NCBI GenBank assembly: GCA_016844365.1
Contig: JAENIT010000051.1
Coordinates: 1 to 5,538 of the forward strand
DNA from: Dehalococcoidia bacterium
Lineage (GTDB): Bacteria > Chloroflexota > Dehalococcoidia > SHYD01 > SHYC01
Reading direction: 5' to 3'
Length of the DNA: 5,538 nucleotides
Positions 1-5,284 of this stretch are shown here, piece by piece (within the stretch, counting starts at the first letter, position 1; each line of letters begins with the position of its first letter). Position numbers and translations under genes: made by a program. Below the pieces are notes generated by a model. The model worked only from the letters and a program-made list of their open reading frames with translations. It was not told the origin of the DNA and searched no databases.

Positions 1-777
1 CACTGTAGCGCCTTCCGCCGGTGACACCGCACCGATAGTATCGCCGGTCACCTTGGGGGTACGGAAGGAGCGCGGTTCGGACGATTGGCCCCATGAAGGG
101 TCATCCTCACCAACAGAAGCGCCGGCGTCGGTTACTCTGACCATCCAGGTGTAGCCCATGTCGGGCAGGAGGCCGTACCACTGCGGAGGGGACGGTATGG
201 CGAAGCTGGATGCCGCATTACCTATAATCCTTATCCCCGGGCCATCACCGTTGGCCGGGGTTACTGCCAGATGGTACTGGGTAGCGCCCGGGGGCAGCGC
301 CCAACTCAGGGTGGGATTAAAATTCCCAAGGGTCGCTCCATTATCGGGGGAGAGAGGGTGAGGTTGTCCGAGACCGGGATCTGGAGTCGCCGTAGGCCGG
401 GGAGTTGCGGTGGGTTCTGGCGGCGGCGGCTCGGCCTGGGTAACAACCACAGTGCCCTTCATGAAGGGGTGGATACGGCAGACGTAGTTGAATGTTCCAG
501 CAGAGGTAAAAATGAAACTGAAAGTGTCACCCTTATCCATGACCGGGGAGTCCCATATCAGACTGTCGCTAGTTGTAGTGTGGGGAGCAGAGTCATTATG
601 AAGCCATGTCACTCTGGATCCCACCGGAACCTCCACTTTAGAAGGTTGAAAAGCGAAGTTCGTGATTATCACATTCACAATATCCGCCGCCACAGGCGAA
701 ACTCCCCTGGATAGCAGGTAAACCCCCACCATAAGCACCGAGGCAGTGACTCCCAGGACTATTCTTATGCTTCTCAC
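1..777 (-). CDS. Exported amicyanin-like cupredoxin with FN3-like modules (partial, C-terminus off window)
   Basis: 259 codons are visible; the reading frame is open to the left edge. The start is GTG at 777, chosen because GGAGGG lies 7 nt upstream (785-790) and because the next ATG, codon 16, would remove the signal sequence. Residues 4-22 are hydrophobic (signal peptide or anchor). Residues 32-113 form a small cupredoxin domain: H66 in SAPHTT, then C100, H103 and M106 in YVCRIHPFMKG. This is a complete His-Cys-His-Met type-1 copper site with the C-x2-H-x2-M spacing of amicyanin. A Pro/Thr linker (117-134) follows, then an FN3-like module (about 139-240, with LSW, YHLAV and YTWMVRV strands). 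A second module seems to begin at SPAEGATV (252), echoing SPDNGATL (143). The family carries single electrons outside the membrane; the partner here is unknown. It sits 39 nt downstream of the GT9 gene, probably in the same transcript. Confidence 0.88.
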   Translation of the reverse strand, partial: MRSIRIVLGVTASVLMVGVYLLSRGVSPVAADIVNVIITNFAFQPSKVEVPVGSRVTWLHNDSAPHTTTSDSLIWDSPVMDKGDTFSFIFTSAGTFNYVCRIHPFMKGTVVVTQAEPPPPEPTATPRPTATPDPGLGQPHPLSPDNGATLGNFNPTLSWALPPGATQYHLAVTPANGDGPGIRIIGNAASSFAIPSPPQWYGLLPDMGYTWMVRVTDAGASVGEDDPSWGQSSEPRSFRTPKVTGDTIGAVSPAEGATV

Positions 778-816
778 TTTAACTCCCTCCGACAGCGCGC
801 CTATAAGATGCGCCGG

Positions 817-2154
817 TTATCGTTTTCCTAGTGACGCCCCCACTCCCTGGGAAAGCGACTCCTTCGCGGCCTCAACAATAGCCTCCACCGACTGGCGGGT
901 CATGCACAGATACTCCCTATAGATGCAATGGACGTAGTCGCAGGGACGACACGTCAGATCCACCTCGAGGAGCCTATACTCCACCCCATAAGGATGGAAC
1001 CTCCACGTCTCCGATGGTCCAAAGAAGGTGACGACGGGGGTCCCCACCGCCGCAGCCAGATGCATGGGAGCGCTGTCGTTGCCGATGAAGAGAGAGCACC
1101 TCTCTATGACCGCCGCAGTCTGAAGTACGCTCAGTCTACCCACCATATCCAGGACGGACCCTCGGAAATCCCTTTTGAAGGCGTCGGCCAGGGCTCGTTC
1201 ATCCGGCCCCCCAACCAGAACAATGCGCCGCTCTTTGGTTTCGTGGCCGCCACACAGTTGTGCAGCCGCTGCGATGAACTTCTCCAGGGGCAGGCGCTTG
1301 CTGGGGAACCCCGCCCCTAGATGAAAGGCTATCAGGTCGCTACGGCCCCAGGGCAGCAACTGCGTCGCCAGAGCCCTGTCCTCCTCCCCAAGATAAAGCA
1401 TTGGTGGTCGAGGCTGTGGGTCCGCGCCCACCGCGGAGGCGATGTTCAGGGCCAGACTCACCTGGTGCGCCGACTCATCATGGGCTGCCTGGTGGTCGAG
1501 GAGGAACCCTCCCCCTCGGACATCGCTCCCCACCTTCATCTTGACCCCCACGGCCGCCATTAGCAGGATGTCCCTGAAATCGCCCCTTAGCTCTACCCCT
1601 AGATCGTACTCCTCTTTACGCAGTCGCGTCACCAGCCTCCACAGCCTCAGTGCCTCCACCGGCCAGCTCACCCTTGCGCCTCGCCAAGCGGCATGCCAAG
1701 GGGCCTCGTAGTATATAACACGATCTACATGGGGATTACCCGACAGGACCGCGCTGCTGGAGCCACTGGCCAGGAGGTGGATACTGGCCCCTGGGAAGCG
1801 CCGGCCCAGCGCTGCGATGGCAGGCTCGCTCAGCAACAGGTCACCGATGGAGTCGAGGCGCACCACGAGGATCTTGCGAACCTCTCCGGGGTTTAGCTCG
1901 CCGCCGACCGCTTCATGGCGCAGCAGGGTATCCCCCCCTCTGGCGTCTGGAGCCAGCCGTTGGTAAACCCAGTACCCTGCCTTTACCAGCGGCTCTATGG
2001 CCCTGACCAAGGCCACCTTCACTCTGGCTGAGGGTGAAGCTGTGCCTTTGGATCTGACGTAGTTCCCAGAAGTATTCATGTTTCGAGGTGGAAAGGCGTG
2101 ATCGGCGGTTGGCCACAGTACAGTCTCAGCCACCGACACCGCAGAGCTGTCCAT
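817..2154 (-). CDS. Glycosyltransferase family 9 (heptosyltransferase-like) protein
   Basis: 445 residues. The GT9 fold begins at about residue 92 with RKILVVRLDSIGDLLLSEPA. The D101-x3-D105 pattern at the first strand-loop matches the family's N-terminal acceptor/catalytic region. The C-terminal nucleotide-sugar half has FHLGAGFPSKRLP (277-289), IVLVGGPDE (311-319) and the family hallmark GNDSAPMHLAAAVGTPVV (358-375), followed by FFGP. A Cys cluster (C402, C405, C410, C417) is a recurring tail feature of many GT9 relatives. Family members transfer heptose or other sugars from nucleotide donors to cell-surface glycans at the inner face of the membrane. Donor and acceptor cannot be read from the sequence, so waaC/waaF naming is not justified. 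About 90 residues precede the fold, partly amphipathic (46-67). The ATG at 2154 has only AGAAGG directly abutting it, so Met26 or an internal GTG/TTG is possible. The gene is divergent from lexA. Confidence 0.93.
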   Translation of the reverse strand: MDSSAVSVAETVLWPTADHAFPPRNMNTSGNYVRSKGTASPSARVKVALVRAIEPLVKAGYWVYQRLAPDARGGDTLLRHEAVGGELNPGEVRKILVVRLDSIGDLLLSEPAIAALGRRFPGASIHLLASGSSSAVLSGNPHVDRVIYYEAPWHAAWRGARVSWPVEALRLWRLVTRLRKEEYDLGVELRGDFRDILLMAAVGVKMKVGSDVRGGGFLLDHQAAHDESAHQVSLALNIASAVGADPQPRPPMLYLGEEDRALATQLLPWGRSDLIAFHLGAGFPSKRLPLEKFIAAAAQLCGGHETKERRIVLVGGPDERALADAFKRDFRGSVLDMVGRLSVLQTAAVIERCSLFIGNDSAPMHLAAAVGTPVVTFFGPSETWRFHPYGVEYRLLEVDLTCRPCDYVHCIYREYLCMTRQSVEAIVEAAKESLSQGVGASLGKR

Positions 2155-2200
2155 CCTTCTATGACACCAGAACGCACTGTCGATCTTCCTGCTTACAGAA

Positions 2201-2229
2201 AGTGTATCTCAGAGAGAGTGGCCTGACAA
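2201..2229 (-). promoter_or_regulatory. Predicted sigma-70-type promoter for the GT9 gene
   Basis: Read on the minus strand, the -35 is TTGTCA (2224-2229; 5 of 6 to TTGACA), then a 17-nt spacer and -10 TACACT (2201-2206; 4 of 6). Transcription would start near 2194, giving a leader of about 40 nt before the ATG at 2154, which supports that upstream start. Predicted from sequence only. Confidence 0.5.
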
Positions 2230-2257
2230 GCTGAGCTGTGCCGAGCCATTCACCCTA

Positions 2258-2286
2258 TTGACAGCCCTGAAAAGGGATGATAATCT
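2258..2286 (+). promoter_or_regulatory. Predicted lexA promoter
   Basis: A perfect -35 TTGACA (2258-2263) is followed by 17 nt and TAATCT (2281-2286), with an extended TGa just before it (2278-2280). An alternative -10, GATAAT (2279-2284), matches 5 of 6 but leaves a 15-nt spacer. Transcription would start at about 2292-2294, inside the LexA-box-like repeat, leaving a leader of roughly 87 nt before the GTG at 2380. The spacer also holds a small inverted repeat, CCCT-GAAA-AGGG (2265-2276). Confidence 0.6.
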
Positions 2287-2292
2287 ATTATA

Positions 2293-2304
2293 GAACTCAA
2301 GTTC
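2293..2304 (+). promoter_or_regulatory. LexA operator (SOS box), GAACTCAAGTTC
   Basis: This inverted repeat has arms GAACT and AGTTC around a CA centre and fits the Gram-positive LexA box core GAAC-N4-GTTC. It begins 6 nt after the predicted -10 of lexA and covers the expected start site, the position where an autorepressor would block initiation. The motif match is seen directly; binding by this LexA is inference from the family. Confidence 0.7.
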
Positions 2305-2367
2305 GGTACGGTTGTTCTTTGCGAGAGCCGTAAAGTCGCAACTACAACAATGACAGTATACTAAATC

Positions 2368-2373
2368 AGGAGG
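2368..2373 (+). promoter_or_regulatory. Ribosome binding site that sets the lexA GTG start
   Basis: AGGAGG ends 6 nt before GTG at 2380. It is the only strong Shine-Dalgarno sequence near the N-terminus and decides the non-ATG start. Confidence 0.85.
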
Positions 2374-2379
2374 CGAGCT

Positions 2380-3033
2380 GTGCGCAGACGAGCGTCGGAG
2401 GGACTGTCCTCTAAGCAGGAGAAGATTATAAAGTATATCTACCTGTTCCTGGAGGAAAAGGGGTATCCCCCTAGCATCCGGGAGATAATGCTCGGATGTG
2501 ACATAAGCTCCACCTCAGTGGTGGACTACAATCTGAGAATACTGGTGGAACGGAACTACATACGCCGGGACGAGTTGGTCTCCAGGGGCATAGAGGTGCT
2601 GGGGAGAAAGAAGGACTTGGCAAGCACAGTGCAGGTGCCCCTATATGGATACATCGCTGCTGGCCTGCCTATCCCCGTCCCATCGGCCGATACCTGGGGC
2701 CCGGGCAGCGCCATCGAGACCATCGAGATCAATAGCGACCTCGCCAAGGGCAAAACGGACCTATACGCCCTCAAGGTCCGGGGCCACTCCATGATCGACG
2801 CCCTCATCAACGACGGTGATATCGTGCTGATGCAGGCGGCCCAGTCCGTGGACAACGGGGAGATGGCCGCGGTCTGGCTCAAGGATGAGAAAGAGGTAAC
2901 CTTGAAGAAGGTCTACCAGGAGCCGGGCCGAGTGCGCCTACAGCCCGCCAATGTCCAGATGGAGCCCATCTACACCCACCCCGACAACGTTGAGATCCAG
3001 GGGCGCGTAGTAGGGGTGATAAGAAGCATATAG
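2380..3033 (+). CDS. lexA: LexA repressor, SOS response regulator and self-cleaving S24 peptidase
   Basis: 217 residues from a GTG start, the usual LexA length. Residues about 8-72 form the winged helix-turn-helix DNA-binding domain (QEKIIKYIYLFLEEKGYPPS, then SSTSVVDYNLRIL as recognition region and SRGIEVL). Residues about 86-215 form the S24 peptidase domain. The scissile bond is A94-G95 in YIAAGLP, the catalytic Ser is S137 in RGHSM, and the Lys is K176 in EVTLKK, so all autocleavage residues are present. When RecA is activated on single-stranded DNA, LexA cuts itself and releases SOS genes. The upstream GAAC-N4-GTTC box indicates autoregulation. No other SOS gene and no second good box was seen in the window, and the gene appears to be monocistronic. 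It is divergent from the GT9 gene. Confidence 0.97.
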   Translation: MRRRASEGLSSKQEKIIKYIYLFLEEKGYPPSIREIMLGCDISSTSVVDYNLRILVERNYIRRDELVSRGIEVLGRKKDLASTVQVPLYGYIAAGLPIPVPSADTWGPGSAIETIEINSDLAKGKTDLYALKVRGHSMIDALINDGDIVLMQAAQSVDNGEMAAVWLKDEKEVTLKKVYQEPGRVRLQPANVQMEPIYTHPDNVEIQGRVVGVIRSI

Positions 3034-3249
3034 GCCGTACAGCGGACAGTAGAGGATTTGAAACTCTGATATCTTGCGTGGGAAGCAAGCGACAGGCTAC
3101 GCCTGTAAACCCCGCCAAATCACCCCAAAATCTGTGGCTTTCAGCCCTTCCTTCCCTCTTTTCTTAGAGAAGCTAGTGCTGAAACTTACCACACCTCTTA
3201 TACCACAGTAGTTGCACCAGCAGGTAAAAAGGGCTACGATTAGGCCACT
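3034..3249. other. Intergenic stretch after lexA with two adjacent small hairpins
   Basis: No coding sequence is supported here. CTTGC (3073-3077) can pair with GCAAG (3085-3089), and ACAGGC (3092-3097) pairs perfectly with GCCTGT (3101-3106) across a 3-nt loop. No T-tract follows directly, so an intrinsic terminator for lexA is doubtful. A 21-nt pyrimidine-only run lies at 3147-3167. A weak promoter-like pair, TTGCAC (3212-3217) and TACGAT (3235-3240) 17 nt apart, precedes the next gene, but it matches consensus poorly and lies very close to the start codon. Confidence 0.4.
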
Positions 3250-3657
3250 ATGCGGAGTAAGTTGAAAGTGGCCGTGCTCCTTCTGGCAGCACTTCTTCTG
3301 TTCTCCATCCTCCAGAACGCCTGGGTTCTATTTCGGGACGGTAATGTCGCTTTACCTGGGGGGAAGCTCGTGGTTTCCTTACCCACGCCAACACCTGTTC
3401 TGACACCCAGCTTGGTAGAGAACCTGCTGCTGGCACGGTTGGGGCCGTTTGGACGCCGGGGAGAAGAACTAGTAACCGTAAGAGCTTCCTATAACCCTGA
3501 TGGAACTTGGCATGTACGGGTTATAGGAATAGTGGGCAATAATTATGTTAGTTACCCTGAGTGGCTGTTTTGGGCAGACGATTGGAGGTGGATACCTTAT
3601 AACCTTAGTGCTGTAATGGTAGAGCAGGCCCTAGTAACGTTGGAGTTGAGACGGTGA
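3250..3657 (+). CDS. Hypothetical membrane-anchored or secreted protein
   Basis: 135 residues of unrecognised family. Residues 5-27 (LKVAVLLLAALLLFSILQNAW) are one hydrophobic segment after a basic N-terminus (MRSKLK), a signal anchor or signal peptide. No lipobox Cys is present. A short Thr/Pro linker, PTPTPVLTPS (45-54), follows. The remaining domain of about 80 residues is rich in aromatics (YPEWLFWADDWRWIPYN, 102-118) and looks like a small extracytoplasmic alpha/beta domain. The ribosome binding site is weak: TTAGG 5 nt before the ATG. The last bases overlap the start of the next gene by 4 nt, so the two products are probably made together. Translation is supported by the signal-linker-domain layout and by the coupling, not by a recognised family. 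Confidence 0.75.
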   Translation: MRSKLKVAVLLLAALLLFSILQNAWVLFRDGNVALPGGKLVVSLPTPTPVLTPSLVENLLLARLGPFGRRGEELVTVRASYNPDGTWHVRVIGIVGNNYVSYPEWLFWADDWRWIPYNLSAVMVEQALVTLELRR

Positions 3658-4220
3658 GAGGCGTCTGGCTGCTACGCATCTTGCTAATAATAGTAGCGTT
3701 GATAGTGGTATCGTCTTGTCTAGCTGGCGGTGGGCAACGACCACCGACACTCGGTAAGCCGGTGCTGCCAGGAGCAGGTTCACCTACACCATACGAGACG
3801 GGAGGGAAGCCTACAATACCCACTCCAAGAGTGCCAACGCCAACCCAACAGCCATTATCTTGGATTCCTCCCGACCCCACTCAACTACCTTGCGACCCCT
3901 CACAAAGCGTCAAGATTGAGAACGCACAAGGCACTCCATCCCATATACAAGTCGAGGTAGTCAATACCTGTAACCATTCCTTGTGGGCCTCTTTCGAGGT
4001 GGTCTTGTATGACCAGGAACATCGAATCCTTGAACTCCACTCCGCACCACAAACATCCCTTTTTTTGTCGTCCAAACCACCAACCTCATATAACGAAACT
4101 CTAGGGGTACTCCTAGCACCTGGCCTGCGATACGATTTCACAATTTTCTTAATGTACTTGACAAGCAGCGACCAAATAAAAGCCTTCAGTGTGCGAGCCT
4201 TGGTACGAGGCTATCCCTAG
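3654..4220 (+). CDS. Hypothetical lipoprotein translationally coupled to the preceding gene
   Basis: 188 residues. The GTG start at 3654 lies inside the GTGA overlap with the upstream stop, typical of termination-reinitiation. Residues 4-19 are hydrophobic and end in lipobox V19-S20-S21-C22, so Cys22 is the predicted lipidated residue. A flexible Gly/Pro/Thr-rich tether (23-67) follows, with repeats such as PTIPTPRVPTPT. The folded part (about 80-188) alternates short hydrophobic strands (HIQVEVVNTC, ASFEVVLYD, YDFTIFLMYLT, FSVRALVRG), suggesting an immunoglobulin-like or FxLYD-like beta sandwich; that fold call is inference. C80 and C106 could form a disulfide. With the upstream protein it would make a surface-exposed pair of unknown role. 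A strong hairpin lies 32 nt downstream. Confidence 0.8.
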   Translation: MRGVWLLRILLIIVALIVVSSCLAGGGQRPPTLGKPVLPGAGSPTPYETGGKPTIPTPRVPTPTQQPLSWIPPDPTQLPCDPSQSVKIENAQGTPSHIQVEVVNTCNHSLWASFEVVLYDQEHRILELHSAPQTSLFLSSKPPTSYNETLGVLLAPGLRYDFTIFLMYLTSSDQIKAFSVRALVRGYP

Positions 4221-4251
4221 CTAGGTAAGATACTTAAAAAAGTGATAAGCA

Positions 4252-4282
4252 GGAGCGGGGTCTTACATCAAGACCCCGCTCC
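4252..4282. terminator. Intrinsic terminator-like hairpin between convergent genes
   Basis: A perfect 13-bp stem, GGAGCGGGGTCTT (4252-4264) with AAGACCCCGCTCC (4270-4282), closes a 5-nt loop. It lies between the lipoprotein stop (4220) and the stop of the minus-strand gene (4327). On the plus strand the following sequence is only TTAACACT. On the minus strand a six-T run follows after about 10 nt. It probably stops transcription from both sides, with a poor U-tract in each direction. Confidence 0.75.
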
Positions 4283-4326
4283 TTAACACTACTGTCCCTG
4301 ACTGTCTCGCTATGCGAAAGGTGGGT

Positions 4327-4659
4327 TCAGTGGGACAAGATCACCTTTGGGTCGATTTCATGGTCTACCCCAGAACTGCAAATGTTGTTCTGAAGGTGAA
4401 GCAGTCCGTTCAATGCGCGAACCAATTGGCCTACATCTGCATCACTAGCCCATGACTTATCCGATACCTGGGCGACCCAGTCAAGGATCTCGGCACTGTT
4501 TCTGCACCTCTCCAAATCTACGTAATACCTCAGCTTCTGGCCCCGCCAGAATTCCAGAGTTAAGTTATCTCTGTTATACCGCCAAGGCCCCCACGCTTCT
4601 CCTTTTGGGGGAAGTTCCATGTTGATTAAGTCCCACATGTCGATTAGCTGACCACGCAT
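4327..4659 (-). CDS. Hypothetical 110-residue protein
   Basis: The start is ATG at 4659, with AGGAGG at 4664-4669, 4 nt upstream. A GTG at 4674 would extend the frame by five codons, but those codons are the Shine-Dalgarno sequence itself, so it is rejected as the start. The protein is soluble, with no signal or membrane segment. Residues about 23-50 form an aromatic strand region (WGPWRYNRDNLTLEFWRG, then LRYYVDLERC). Residues 55-94 look helical (AEILDWVAQVSDKSW, DVGQLVRALNGLL, then NNIC). C52 and C94 are its only cysteines. The pattern VDLERC-x4-ILDW-xxQV-x2-K-xW resembles a small uncharacterised protein family I associate with phages and accessory DNA; I cannot name it and the function is unknown. 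It lies 86 nt downstream of the winged-helix-like gene on the same strand. Confidence 0.75.
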   Translation of the reverse strand: MRGQLIDMWDLINMELPPKGEAWGPWRYNRDNLTLEFWRGQKLRYYVDLERCRNSAEILDWVAQVSDKSWASDADVGQLVRALNGLLHLQNNICSSGVDHEIDPKVILSH

Positions 4660-4663
4660 ACTA

Positions 4664-4669
4664 CCTCCT
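4664..4669 (-). promoter_or_regulatory. Ribosome binding site that sets the start at 4659
   Basis: On the minus strand AGGAGG sits 4 nt before ATG at 4659, within the stretch GAAAGGAGGTAGT. It rules out the in-frame GTG at 4674. Confidence 0.75.
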
Positions 4670-4745
4670 TTCACTAGGCTAATCCTTCTTTAGTCGGCGC
4701 AGCGGGGCAAGTTCACCTCCACCTCTATATGTGCCCCATCGGAAG

Positions 4746-4997
4746 TTAGGTTACCCGCCACTTGTAGGTTACTCCCCGCTTGCTGCCCTCGCTCATGGGC
4801 AGGAACCGTTCCAACAAACCGTCCTCGCCCAGCTTACGCAATGCCTTGGGTATTTGGCAGGAGGAAGTCTTGGCAGACCACCGATGCTCAACCTGGCAAT
4901 CACCTCCCTTCTTATCGGAAATACGACTGAACATCGCTAGCTCGGTAAGCCGTCCTTTGACGGTTTGATCCCGTGTGGGGACCGCCTTTTTCATCAT
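4746..4997 (-). CDS. Putative winged-helix small protein (tentative)
   Basis: 83 codons. The C-terminal half reads like the end of a winged-helix DNA-binding domain: IPKALRKLGEDGLLERFLP (49-67) matches the usual pattern of a recognition helix followed by GLLxR. SEGSKRGVTYKWRVT (69-83) would be the beta wing. The N-terminal half (MMKKAVPTRDQTVKGRLTEL, then residues 21-48) is not recognised and holds Cys34 and Cys47. No good Shine-Dalgarno sequence precedes the ATG at 4997 or the adjacent one at 4994, so the start is uncertain. The gene could be a remnant of a larger regulator. An inverted repeat lies just upstream (5008-5026). The 110-residue hypothetical gene follows on the same strand. Family assignment is by pattern only. 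Confidence 0.5.
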   Translation of the reverse strand: MMKKAVPTRDQTVKGRLTELAMFSRISDKKGGDCQVEHRWSAKTSSCQIPKALRKLGEDGLLERFLPMSEGSKRGVTYKWRVT

Positions 4998-5007
4998 ATT
5001 AAATCTT

Positions 5008-5026
5008 GAACCAGATACTCTGGCTC
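5008..5026. repeat. Inverted repeat upstream of the winged-helix-like gene
   Basis: GAACCAGA (5008-5015) and TCTGGCTC (5019-5026) flank a TAC centre; 7 of 8 positions pair, with a perfect 5-bp core CCAGA/TCTGG. It ends 10 nt before the ATG at 4997. It could be an operator for the adjacent regulator or a small RNA hairpin, or occur by chance. Confidence 0.35.
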
Positions 5027-5080
5027 CAACTCTAAAATGACCTATTCAGTTGTGTGTTTTCTTAGGAAGAACGTCCGGGG

Positions 5081-5131
5081 TGACTACAGGGAGCATCCCT
5101 TGATGTTATGACATTATCTCTGAGGTAGTCA
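5081..5131 (-). other. Candidate structured RNA element: three-way junction
   Basis: TGACTAC (5081-5087) pairs over 7 bp with GTAGTCA (5125-5131). Inside lie two stem-loops: AGGGA/TCCCT with a 3-nt loop (5088-5100) and ATGT/ACAT with a 4-nt loop (5103-5114). Three more short hairpins lie to the right: 5145-5171 (7 bp with one bulge), 5194-5207 (5 bp) and 5229-5242 (5 bp). All would be within the leader of a transcript from the promoter at 5285-5313. I recognise no riboswitch or ncRNA family, and stems this short can arise by chance. Confidence 0.3.
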
Positions 5132-5261
5132 GGGGGAACTCGAAGCACGAAGCTAAAGCGGTGTTCTGTGCCCTATCTGTATGGCGCAAGCGTGGAATCT
5201 CTATTCCCAAGAGACTATCATAGCGCACAAGGTTGGTACCTTCAGTCCACTTGACTTTCAC
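5106..5261 (-). CDS. Possible 51-residue small protein (low confidence)
   Basis: A frame runs from GTG at 5261 to TAA at 5106, starting VKVKWTEGTNLVRYDSLLGI. It begins about 17 nt after the predicted start site of the promoter at 5285-5313, but has no Shine-Dalgarno sequence. A second in-frame GTG at 5228 has GAAGG 10 nt upstream and would give 40 residues. The composition is protein-like, without signal or membrane segment, and no family is recognised. It overlaps the hairpin series, so this stretch may be either a structured leader or a small gene. Treat it as a candidate. Confidence 0.25.
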   Translation of the reverse strand: MKVKWTEGTNLVRYDSLLGIEIPRLRHTDRAQNTALASCFEFPLTTSEIMS

Positions 5262-5284
5262 GCAGTTTGAGCGAGTATATATAT

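Noticed and set aside
158..714. Plus-strand open frames opposite the copper-protein gene
   Set aside because: They lie antisense to a frame with a complete type-1 copper site, signal sequence and ribosome binding site; their own translations show no domain features.
928..1896. Several plus-strand open frames opposite the GT9 gene
   Set aside because: They are antisense shadows of a clear GT9 protein, rich in Arg, Pro and Ser, with no motifs.
1913..2116. Minus-strand frame overlapping the 5' part of the GT9 gene
   Set aside because: It is out of frame with GT9, low in complexity and has no ribosome binding site.
2350..2364. Four-codon ATG mini-ORF in the lexA leader
   Set aside because: It has no ribosome binding site and is too short to interpret; the adjacent 8-nt AGTATACT palindrome (2355-2362) may be chance.
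2556..3118. Minus-strand frames opposite lexA and just after it
   Set aside because: The first is antisense to the conserved LexA peptidase domain. The second overlaps the lexA end and the hairpins and has no recognisable content.
3212..3240. Promoter-like TTGCAC and TACGAT 17 nt apart before the gene at 3250
   Set aside because: Only about half of the consensus positions match, and the start site would fall almost on the start codon.
3248..4141. Frames antisense to, or out of frame with, the coupled lipoprotein pair
   Set aside because: The plus-strand pair has signal sequence, lipobox, linkers and a 4-nt overlap; the competing frames have none of these.
4731..4968. Plus-strand frames opposite the winged-helix-like gene
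   Set aside because: No ribosome binding site or motif. The minus-strand frame has a better protein pattern, though this region is the least certain of the coding calls.
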